Shown here in pieces: positions 10,168-17,389 of a stretch of 64,000 bases of DNA. Position 1 is the stretch's first letter, and every line of letters starts with the position of its first letter. The notes under the pieces are model-generated. The model saw only the letters and a list, made by a program, of their open reading frames with translations. It ran no database searches and was not told where the DNA came from. A program made the position numbers and the translations under genes. The DNA is from Acidobacteriota bacterium (GTDB lineage Bacteria; Acidobacteriota; Vicinamibacteria; Marinacidobacterales; Marinacidobacteraceae). The stretch covers positions 47,179 through 111,178 of the forward strand of contig JAJEIY010000007.1 in NCBI GenBank assembly GCA_022828085.1. The letters run 5' to 3'.

Positions 10168-11643
10168 ATGCCCAGCCATCTCAATAGCCCCAAACGCCTG
10201 GCGGTCGGCCTGCTTGCGGCCGGCGTCGCGCTTTTCTTCCTCGGGGGATTTGCGGCGGCCCAGGAGGAAGACGCGGAACCCAAGCCCCCGGAGGGCCAGA
10301 CCCATCCGCTCCTTGAGCCGCACGATGTGCTCAACGAGTTCGGGGTGATCAGCTCCAGCGGACACGACGATGGCGGCTGGGGGCTCGAGCCCGAGCTGCG
10401 GGTACCCGAGCAGTACCAGTACCGGCGCCGGGACCAGCAGTTGAAGGAAGTGGACCTCACGGGGAACCAGCTTCCGCCGATCCTCACCGAGATGCGGGTG
10501 CTCAGCAAGGAAGTGGCGCCCGGCGACGAGGTCCGCGCCATCGCGCGGGTCGTCTCCCCCTACAACGAGGCCCAGTCCTTCGTCTCTCTCTTCTACAACC
10601 GGGAACTCGGCCGCGCGGCCACCATGTACATCAACTTCCAGCCCCACGAGAGTGACGACACTCTCTTCCTCGGCCGCGGCAAGCTGTCACGGTTCGCGGC
10701 GCCGGGGCGCTACGTGGTGGGAACCACGATCATCGCTGACAAGGTGGGCGACCGGAAGGCGTACTGGGCGGATTTCCACAAGGCGATGCAGGAGGAGGAC
10801 GGTTCGCCGGTCGGCTTCCAGGTCACCGAGAGCGACAGCGTGGACATCACCGCGCCAACCCTGAAGTCCGTCAGCGTGGAAACCGAGCGCGTGCGGGCCG
10901 GCGGAGGCCTGATCAAGTACAGCGTGGTCGCCGAGGACGACGTTTCCGGCGCCACCGAGGCGGAGACGATCTGGGTGTCCCCGAGCGGCTACCACCAGAT
11001 CCGCTCGACCATGGTGATGGTGGGCGGCCAGCCGGGCCTCTTCAAGGGCGTGCTCCAGATTCCCCAGTGGTACGAAGGCGGCGAGTGGCAGCTCATGCGC
11101 ATCACGCTCAAGGACAACGCCACCAACATCCGCTACTACTTCAACCGCACCGAGCCCATGATGGAGGCCGCCACGGTGCAGGTGGACCAGGAAAAGGAAA
11201 TGATCGACCAGGTCCCCGCCCGGATCCTCGCGGCGCAGTTCACCAAGAAGCAGGCGAAGCTGGGCGAACGGGTCGGGCTGACCGTCCTCGCCGAGGACAA
11301 CCTTTCCGGCGTCTTCAGCATCGAGGGCTACGTCCGGTCGCCGAATGGCGCGGACGCCCTCAAGGTGAAGCTCAAGAGCATGACCCCCGAGGCCGGAGAG
11401 TTCGTGGACGTGAACCGTCCGTCCAAGCTGCCGGAGCCCAACATCTGGACCGGGAACTTCACGGTGACGGACACCATGGAGTGGGGCGAGTGGGAACTCG
11501 TCCGGCTCGGCGTTTCCGACGAAGCCAGGAACTTCTACACCTACTACGAGGATCGGGATTCCGAGATAGACGGGATCACGGTCAACTTCTACAATGAAGA
11601 CACCGAGACCGCCGAAGAAGGCGGCAAGGAGGGTGCGCGATGA
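10168..11643 (+). CDS. Secreted protein with duplicated beta-sandwich-like domains, unknown function
   Basis: A 491-residue protein with an N-terminal signal: basic start, hydrophobic residues 11-29 and an AAA-Q cleavage site near 31. The mature part begins acidic and contains two related segments, about residues 230-330 and 350-465. Both have the order ITAPTL or VPARIL, then VVAEDDVSGA or VLAEDNLSGV, a long strand pair, then WQLMRITLKDNATN or WELVRLGVSDEARN. This points to internal duplication of an Ig- or cadherin-like beta domain, possibly calcium binding through the DD and DN turns. The stop overlaps the next start (ATGA), so it is translationally coupled to the Tat-exported hydrolase-fold protein. 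I infer that it is a partner or surface scaffold. Confidence 0.7.
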   Translation: MPSHLNSPKRLAVGLLAAGVALFFLGGFAAAQEEDAEPKPPEGQTHPLLEPHDVLNEFGVISSSGHDDGGWGLEPELRVPEQYQYRRRDQQLKEVDLTGNQLPPILTEMRVLSKEVAPGDEVRAIARVVSPYNEAQSFVSLFYNRELGRAATMYINFQPHESDDTLFLGRGKLSRFAAPGRYVVGTTIIADKVGDRKAYWADFHKAMQEEDGSPVGFQVTESDSVDITAPTLKSVSVETERVRAGGGLIKYSVVAEDDVSGATEAETIWVSPSGYHQIRSTMVMVGGQPGLFKGVLQIPQWYEGGEWQLMRITLKDNATNIRYYFNRTEPMMEAATVQVDQEKEMIDQVPARILAAQFTKKQAKLGERVGLTVLAEDNLSGVFSIEGYVRSPNGADALKVKLKSMTPEAGEFVDVNRPSKLPEPNIWTGNFTVTDTMEWGEWELVRLGVSDEARNFYTYYEDRDSEIDGITVNFYNEDTETAEEGGKEGAR

Positions 11644-12980
11644 CGGCCAAGACCATCGACCGCCGCGATTTCTTCAAACTCGGCGCGGCCGCCAGCGCCG
11701 GCGCCGTGCTTTCCACGCGGAACGCCGCCGGCAGCCCCATCTTCGAGGCGGGGGCCGGGATTCCGCAGGGAGGCATGGTCCTTCCGGCGAACCCCGGCTT
11801 CAAGACGAAGCACCTGGTGACGGTCATCCTGGGCAACGGCGCCCGGAAGATCGATGTCATCGACAACCCGGAGCACTCGCCCTTCCAGACGAAGATGGCC
11901 GCCGAGGGCACCGTCTTCACCGAGGACTACGGCGAGACCGCGAACCTCCACGGCTACATGTACTCCGAGGTGCTCAGCGGAGTGGATGCGCCGGCGCAGC
12001 GGCCGCGCTACCCCACCTGGTCCGAGTACATCCGGAAGAAGGCCGGCGGGACGGCGACCGACTACTGGACCCTCCAGGGCGCGTCCTACTACCGGGCCTG
12101 GACCTGGGATGTGAAGCACTTCAGCCAGCATCCCGAGTACGGCGTGAAGCACGGCTCGACGAGCCTCACGATGAACCGGATCTTCTATCCGGAGCAGAAG
12201 CTCACCGGCGCCCAGATCGTGGATCTGAACGTGGAGAAGGGGCTCGGGCACACGCCGAAGGAGCGGAAGCAGGTCGAGGAGTTCATCGATTCCGTCCTGG
12301 CGTCGAAGTCCTACGTCCCGCCTTCCACCCGGGAGCCGGTCATCAACCGGGAGATCCCCTACGGGGACGCCCAGGTGCTGCACCTGGTGCCCCAGATCCT
12401 GAAGGAGTTCAAGCCGAAGTCCATCACCGCGCAGATCCTCGCTCTCGACGACGCGCACGCCGACTTCGGATTCTGGGACTACAACACGGACTACTGGGAG
12501 TACATCAAGCACATCAAGACCACCGATGAGCTGATCGGCAACCTGTGGCGCCAGATCCAGGCCGACGCGTACCTCCGGGACACCACCGCGCTGGTGATCC
12601 GTCCCGAGTGCGGCCGCGACGACGAAGTGAACATCTACGGGCAGCTCGGACACAGCCCGGGCAACTACTACGCCCACTACGTGTGGTTCATGGCGCTCGG
12701 GCCCGACTTCAAGAAGGGCCACACCGTGACCGAGCGGGTGCAGCGGCGGGACGTCGTTCCGACGCTGACCTACCTCATGTCCGGTGAGAACGCCGAGTTC
12801 GCCACCGGGCACGTCCGGACCCAGATGTTCAAGGACGAGTACAACCTGCCGAAGTACATCCTTCCGCCGACTGCCGAGGTCAAGGAGCCCGCGGTCGACT
12901 GGGAGAAGATCGTGGAAGAGCGCCGGACGGCCGAGAAGGTCAAGGAGTTCGCGCGTTCGACCGTCGGTTACGGCGACTGA
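11640..12980 (+). CDS. Tat-exported alkaline phosphatase/sulfatase-fold protein
   Basis: A 446-residue protein with a twin-arginine signal (RRDFFKLGAAASAG, residues 8-21). The rest resembles the alkaline-phosphatase/sulfatase superfamily: an N-terminal strand then MAAEGTVFTEDYGE, and a C-terminal half with LALDDAHADFGFWD, ALVIRPECGRDDEVN and GHSPGNYYAHYVWFMALGPD, which would supply metal ligands. The usual N-terminal Asp-Gly and the Ser/Thr/Cys nucleophile signature are not obvious (LGNGARK, then ETANLHGYM), so catalysis is uncertain. A DUF1501-like or pseudoenzyme role is possible. It is translationally coupled to the preceding secreted protein and followed 47 bases later by an exported zinc ribbon. 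Confidence 0.75.
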   Translation: MTAKTIDRRDFFKLGAAASAGAVLSTRNAAGSPIFEAGAGIPQGGMVLPANPGFKTKHLVTVILGNGARKIDVIDNPEHSPFQTKMAAEGTVFTEDYGETANLHGYMYSEVLSGVDAPAQRPRYPTWSEYIRKKAGGTATDYWTLQGASYYRAWTWDVKHFSQHPEYGVKHGSTSLTMNRIFYPEQKLTGAQIVDLNVEKGLGHTPKERKQVEEFIDSVLASKSYVPPSTREPVINREIPYGDAQVLHLVPQILKEFKPKSITAQILALDDAHADFGFWDYNTDYWEYIKHIKTTDELIGNLWRQIQADAYLRDTTALVIRPECGRDDEVNIYGQLGHSPGNYYAHYVWFMALGPDFKKGHTVTERVQRRDVVPTLTYLMSGENAEFATGHVRTQMFKDEYNLPKYILPPTAEVKEPAVDWEKIVEERRTAEKVKEFARSTVGYGD

Positions 12981-13027
12981 CCTGAGGACCCGGAGTCCAA
13001 GTCAAACAAACAAGGAGACCAACGAAA

Positions 13028-13297
13028 ATGGACGACCTGAACCGCCGCGCATTCCTCAGGAGGGCCGGCTTCGCCTTCGCGGGCGTGGTGGGCGCCGCCT
13101 CGTTCGCGGCCGCCCAGCAGCAGGAAGAGGAGAAGAAGGAAGACGAAGAGACCCAGGAAGAGATCGACTACGACGCTCTCTTCGCGGAGGACGCCGGGGA
13201 CGAGGACACCCGGGCCTGCCCGCAGTGCGGGGCTCTCATGTACCGGCAGGGCCGCACCTGGACCTGCGAGAACTGCGGCTACAGCTACGTCGAGTAG
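13028..13297 (+). CDS. Small Tat-exported zinc-ribbon protein
   Basis: An 89-residue protein with a twin-arginine signal (NRRAFLRRAGFAFAG, residues 5-19) ending in an AAA-Q site near 30. A highly acidic, Gln/Glu-rich linker (31-60) follows, then a C-terminal zinc ribbon with Cys64-x2-Cys67 and Cys80-x2-Cys83 (CPQC, CENC). A rubredoxin-like or zinc-ribbon knuckle on a folded, exported protein fits Tat transport, which carries metallated proteins. A good ribosome site (AAGGAG) precedes the ATG. It is the third gene of the exported operon and ends before a strong hairpin. It looks like a metal or redox adaptor for the two larger exported partners, but no function is known to me. Confidence 0.75.
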   Translation: MDDLNRRAFLRRAGFAFAGVVGAASFAAAQQQEEEKKEDEETQEEIDYDALFAEDAGDEDTRACPQCGALMYRQGRTWTCENCGYSYVE

Positions 13298-13313
13298 TTC
13301 TTCCTGAACCGGC

Positions 13314-13348
13314 GCCGCCGGAGCTGCAATCCAGCAGCCTCCGGCGGC
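13314..13348 (+). terminator. Hairpin after the exported operon
   Basis: A 10-base perfect stem, GCCGCCGGAG (13314-13323) with CTCCGGCGGC (13339-13348), and a 15-base loop start 17 bases after the stop at 13297. The run that follows (TGTCTCCTTGTCC) is pyrimidine-rich but not a clean U tract. The remaining 218 bases to the next hairpin hold no gene that I can support. Confidence 0.6.
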
Positions 13349-13566
13349 TGTCTCCTTGTCCCGTTGCCCACAGCGCGGCAGCGGGATTGTTGTATTGGCA
13401 GCCGGTGGATCCAATGGCGTGAGCGCCGGGAGCGGCGAGGCGCCCGGCTGACGAGGCGCGTGAGGGAGGAATACCGGGTGTATTCCGACCGAAACGCAAC
13501 GATGCGGGCCGCGAAGCGGACCGGTTCAGCCGGGATGCATCGCCGCTCGAACGCCGCGTGATCTGG

Positions 13567-13590
13567 TCCACCGGCTGCCCAGCCGGTGGA
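13567..13590 (-). terminator. Hairpin at the end of the phosphatidyltransferase gene
   Basis: A perfect 11-base stem, TCCACCGGCTG and CAGCCGGTGGA, with a 2-base loop directly abuts the stop codon at 13591. Part of the right arm (AGCCGGTGGATC) recurs at about 13400. It has no T tract, so it may instead be a REP-like element. Confidence 0.45.
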
Positions 13591-14322
13591 TCAGGCCGGC
13601 GCCGGAATGATCAGGTGCCCGAAGACGATGAAGAAGAAGCACACGGTGCTCAACATCGCGTACTCGGCGCTCGCCCGGCGGTAGGTCCAGAAACGGAACC
13701 CGGCGGCCGGAGTCCTGCCCTCCAGCACCGCCCGGGTGTAGCAGATCCGCTGCGCCGCGATCAGGTTCCCGAAGATTCCGACCACGATCAGCGCCGCGTG
13801 GATGTTTCCGGAGACGAGCCCGACGACGAACGCCACCGAGCGTTCCGGACGCTCGAGGAACCCCACCTCGCAGGCGGGAATCAGCTTCTCGGCGCGGGAG
13901 CGGGCGTACGAGGTGGCAACCGTCCCCGCGGTGGCGAGACACCAGACCGCGAGCCAGACGTTCCGTTCCGGTGTTTCGGTGTTGGCCAGGTAGTAGAACA
14001 ACAGTCCGAACAGGAGCAGCATGTCCGAATAACGGTCCATCACGGAATCGAGATAGGCCCCGAACTGCGTTACTTCGCGGGACGCGCGGGCGACGGCTCC
14101 ATCGAGACAGTCGAACGTGATCGCCAGCAGGACCACCCAGCCGGCCGTCCACTGGTCCCCCTCGAGCAGCGGCCAGAAGACGAGCGCCATGACCAGCGGA
14201 CCCGACAGCGTCAGCGCGTTCGGGGGAACGCGCGCCCATATGATCCCGCGCGCGATGCCGTCCCGAATCCATTCGAGCACGACCTCCCAGAACCGGCCCA
14301 GTTGGGAGAAGAGCTTCTTCAT
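13591..14322 (-). CDS. CDP-alcohol phosphatidyltransferase, possibly phosphatidylinositol-phosphate synthase
   Basis: A 243-residue integral membrane enzyme that joins a CDP-lipid to an alcohol head group. The family signature is complete: Asp71, Asp74-Gly75, Ala78-Arg79, Gly88, Asp92 and Asp96, with the correct spacings. About five to six hydrophobic segments follow and flank it (for example 61-70, 104-115, 170-190, 225-240). PPNALTLSG before the first helix is typical. Because inositol-phosphate synthase is encoded about 11 kb away, the head group may be inositol phosphate, but phosphatidylglycerophosphate or another product is equally possible from sequence. The ATG at 14322 was chosen; earlier in-frame sequence is Arg/Pro-rich and unlike the family. 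Confidence 0.85.
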   Translation of the reverse strand: MKKLFSQLGRFWEVVLEWIRDGIARGIIWARVPPNALTLSGPLVMALVFWPLLEGDQWTAGWVVLLAITFDCLDGAVARASREVTQFGAYLDSVMDRYSDMLLLFGLLFYYLANTETPERNVWLAVWCLATAGTVATSYARSRAEKLIPACEVGFLERPERSVAFVVGLVSGNIHAALIVVGIFGNLIAAQRICYTRAVLEGRTPAAGFRFWTYRRASAEYAMLSTVCFFFIVFGHLIIPAPA

Positions 14323-14511
14323 CGTGCCTCGGGCGGGAACGGAGCCCGGCGCCGGAGAGGCGCGGGGCGTGGCGAGGGAGCCGGGACGGGCGCCTTCAAG
14401 GGGGATGCGGTCAAGGGCGCTCGGACGGAACGGCGGCGGATGTCTCGCCCCGCCGCGCCGCGAGACCCGTAGCATATTCGCGTTCCGCCGCATGTTCGGA
14501 GCCGCAAGGGG

Positions 14512-15459
14512 ATGAGCGGTCTTCCGCTGGTGATCGCCAACCCCGCAGCCGGGGATGGAACCGGCCGGGACCGATGGTGGGCCGCTGCCGGGCCGGTGAC
14601 CGAACGGCTTGGCCCGCACGACCTCGTCTGGACCGAGGCGCCGGGTCACGCGGAACGGATTGCCGGGGCGGAAGGAAGTGCGCGTCCCCTCCTGATCGCC
14701 TACGGCGGCGACGGAACCGCGTCCGAGGTAGCTCGGGGGCTAGCCGCCTCAAAGGGACGCGCGGAGCTGGGCCTTCTCCCCAGCGGAACGGGCAACGACT
14801 TTGCCGCTGCGTCAGGAATCCCTCCCCGCCTTCCGGAAGCGGCGCGGTTCCTGAGCCGAACCCCGGCCCGGGCCACCGACCTCGGCCATATCGAGGACGG
14901 GGCCGGAGCGTCCCGTTTCTTCCTGAACAGTTTCTCGCTGGGTCTCGCGGCCTCCGTCGCCGAGCGAGCTGCCGCTGGGGGCGGTCTGGGCCGGGCCACC
15001 TACGCGGCGGCCGCGGCGCGCGAAGTCGTCGCCTTCCAGCCGGCGCCGCTCCGCGTCGGCCTCAACGAAGACCCCGCGAGGCCGCGAACGCTCCTGAACC
15101 TCACCATCCTCAACTCGCGCCGGTTCGGCGCCGGGATTCCGCTCGCTCCGCCCGCCGACCCCGGAGACGGCGAGCTGGACACGGTCCTGATCGGTCCGCT
15201 CGGCCCGCTCGCGCTGATGGACGCCGTCTTCCGCCTGACCCGGGAAGCGCATTTCGGACGCCGCGAGATCGAGCACCATCGGGTCACTCGCGTCACCATC
15301 GGCTCGCTGCCCGGCGCGGGCGGCGCACCGGAGCTGCTCTCCGAGGTCGATGGAGACGTCGTCCGCTGGGGAGAGGCTCTGACGGTCTCGGTAGCGCCCG
15401 GCGCGGTCCGGGTCAGGAGAAACGTGGGGCGCCCGCCCGGCCGCGATCCCGACGCCTGA
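14512..15459 (+). CDS. Diacylglycerol/lipid kinase family protein
   Basis: A 315-residue cytoplasmic or membrane-associated kinase of the YegS/DagK type, which phosphorylates diacylglycerol or a related lipid. The catalytic loop GGDGT is at residues 65-69, with the nucleotide-binding IANPAAG at 8-14 and LPSGTGNDFA at 89-98. The C-terminal domain shows the usual beta-sandwich pattern (LLNLTILNSRRFGAGIPLAP, GELDTVLI, LLSEVDGDVV). It is divergent from the CDP-alcohol transferase across 189 bases, which suggests linked phospholipid turnover. Sphingosine-kinase-like or diacylglycerol substrates cannot be distinguished. Confidence 0.88.
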   Translation: MSGLPLVIANPAAGDGTGRDRWWAAAGPVTERLGPHDLVWTEAPGHAERIAGAEGSARPLLIAYGGDGTASEVARGLAASKGRAELGLLPSGTGNDFAAASGIPPRLPEAARFLSRTPARATDLGHIEDGAGASRFFLNSFSLGLAASVAERAAAGGGLGRATYAAAAAREVVAFQPAPLRVGLNEDPARPRTLLNLTILNSRRFGAGIPLAPPADPGDGELDTVLIGPLGPLALMDAVFRLTREAHFGRREIEHHRVTRVTIGSLPGAGGAPELLSEVDGDVVRWGEALTVSVAPGAVRVRRNVGRPPGRDPDA

Positions 15460-15460
15460 A

Positions 15461-17371
15461 TCACGGACCCGCCACCGCTCCCAGCTCCTCCACGGCCCCC
15501 AGCGCGAACAGCGGCCCCCAGCTCTGGAAGCGCCGGCCGCCCCCTTCGCCGGTGCGGGCGTCGAAGTTCTCGCGGCACCCGCCCGTCCGCGACCGGTCGG
15601 CGAGGAACATTTCCGCGCCCTTCCGGGCGAGCTCGGCGGCGAGGGCGGTGAAACCGTAGCGGCGGAGTCCCTGCAGCACCAGGTAGTTCATCGGCGGCCA
15701 GATCGAGCCGCGCCAGTACTGCTGGTCCGGAAAGGCGGGATCATCGCGTGAGATGGTGGGCAACACCCAGTCGCCCCAGAAGCGGGCGGGGTCGCGGAGG
15801 GTTTCGATCATGCGCGCGGCCCGCCGCGCGTCGGGGATGCCCGCGGCGAGCGGAAGAAAGTTCGAGGCGGCGACGCGGGTGGAGGGCCCGGACAGAAGTT
15901 CGTCGAGGTAGAGCCCGGCCGCATCCGACCAGAGCACGCGGTTCATCGTCGCGGCCAGCCGGCGATAGTCGGCGGCCAGCCGATCCGCGGTGGAACCGTC
16001 GCCGAGAATGCGGGCGATCAGGGACAGGCTCTCCAGATCCAGCGCGCGGTAACTGCAAAGGTCCACTGCCGACATGGCAAGGACCTCGCGCCGGGAATCC
16101 CATTCGGCCTCGTTCCAGAGCGGCAGGTCATCCTGGCCCGACTCCCAGGCGGCGCGCTGGTGACCGGTAGCGCCCGCTTCCCAGGGCGGCACCCGGCCCG
16201 GGCCGGGTACGAGGTCCGTATCGGAGCCCCAGGCGAGCAGTCCGGGCGTCAGCCCCTCCCGGCGCGGCCGTCCGTTCTTGTCCGCGACCCACCAGTCGGC
16301 CCAGGCGAGCAGCGCCGGATAGGCGGCCGCCAGCGCCTCCGGGTCGGGATGCGCGCGGTGCAACCGCAGCGCGGCGAACGACCCGACGGGCGGCTGCGAG
16401 CGATCCGGGGTGCCGCCACGGCGGCTCCGCCAGTTGGGGATGTTCCCGTTCGGGTACTGCGTTCCGGTTCCGGCGAGCAGCGTGGACCAGGCGAGGTCCC
16501 CCGACACGGTCGCGAGCAGGAGGGCGTTGAAGAAGGTGTCCCAGCCGAAGATGGTCCAGTCATCGGGAACCCACGGTTCGGATCCGGTCCCGCTACCCGG
16601 GATCGGGAAGATCCAGCCCCGGCCGGCGGGGGTGTAGAGCCTGCCGGTTTCCGGCTGGAGCAGCACCGTCCACATCAGGTTGTCGGCGATGCTCTCCGCC
16701 AACTCGGGGTGGCCCGGCACGCGGGGGCGCCGGCGATCCCACGCCGCGTGCGCGTCGTCGATCCAGGCGTCGGCCTCGCCGATGAGGCGGCCGGCCTCTT
16801 CCCCGCCCCAAGCGGCAACCATCGCGACCTGTCCGGCGACCCCGGGCCCGACTTCGAGACGCCACGCGACCTCGCCGCCGGAATCCTCCGGCGCCGGGTG
16901 CCGGCCGGTTCCGCCCGCGAAGGCAGCCACGATCTCCGATTCCTCTCCGCCCTTCCCTCCCGGGACTCGGGCACGCCAGCCGGACAACTCCGGCCCCACC
17001 TCCTCCCACCGTCCCTCCCATCCCCAGGGGGCATCCCCGATCAGTTCGAGACGGCCCGCGGCCTCCACCATGACGCGCAAAGCCACCGCGTCTCCCCGGC
17101 GCGACCACTCCAGGACGATGCTGCCGGATCCGGGATCCACACCGGCGCCTGCTTTCGGCGACGACTCCCGGTCCACCTCGAACTCGACCCGAGCGTAGGA
17201 GAAGTCCGGCGCGTGGGGACCGACCCGGGTGACCATCCGGTACCAGTCGTCCCATTCCCGGCGTTCGCCGGCCGCAGTGACGAAGGCGAGGCGGACACCG
17301 ACGCCGCGTCCCGGTCCGGGACAGAACACCAGACCCGCCCACCGGCGGGCCTCGAGAGCCCCGACGTGCAT
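15461..17371 (-). CDS. Cytoplasmic GH63/GH37-like (alpha/alpha)6-barrel glycosidase
   Basis: A 636-residue glycoside hydrolase without signal peptide. Residues about 1-190 are a beta-rich N-terminal domain; the catalytic six-hairpin barrel follows. DDWTIFGWDTFFNALLLA carries the aspartate expected to act as general acid in mannosylglycerate/glucosylglycerate hydrolases and trehalases. The C-terminal YWRGSIWPPMNYLVLQGLRRYG and CRENFDARTGE are the other family signatures, with Glu in the latter a candidate base. Likely substrates are glucosylglycerate, mannosylglycerate or a short alpha-glucoside imported by the ABC system upstream in the same operon. This is the last gene of that operon. Confidence 0.82.
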   Translation of the reverse strand: MHVGALEARRWAGLVFCPGPGRGVGVRLAFVTAAGERREWDDWYRMVTRVGPHAPDFSYARVEFEVDRESSPKAGAGVDPGSGSIVLEWSRRGDAVALRVMVEAAGRLELIGDAPWGWEGRWEEVGPELSGWRARVPGGKGGEESEIVAAFAGGTGRHPAPEDSGGEVAWRLEVGPGVAGQVAMVAAWGGEEAGRLIGEADAWIDDAHAAWDRRRPRVPGHPELAESIADNLMWTVLLQPETGRLYTPAGRGWIFPIPGSGTGSEPWVPDDWTIFGWDTFFNALLLATVSGDLAWSTLLAGTGTQYPNGNIPNWRSRRGGTPDRSQPPVGSFAALRLHRAHPDPEALAAAYPALLAWADWWVADKNGRPRREGLTPGLLAWGSDTDLVPGPGRVPPWEAGATGHQRAAWESGQDDLPLWNEAEWDSRREVLAMSAVDLCSYRALDLESLSLIARILGDGSTADRLAADYRRLAATMNRVLWSDAAGLYLDELLSGPSTRVAASNFLPLAAGIPDARRAARMIETLRDPARFWGDWVLPTISRDDPAFPDQQYWRGSIWPPMNYLVLQGLRRYGFTALAAELARKGAEMFLADRSRTGGCRENFDARTGEGGGRRFQSWGPLFALGAVEELGAVAGP

Positions 17372-17389
17372 CCCGACGCGCTGCGGGGA

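Noticed and set aside
13349..13566. Possible small gene between the two hairpins
   Set aside because: Short open frames exist in several frames but none has a ribosome site, motif or sensible composition.
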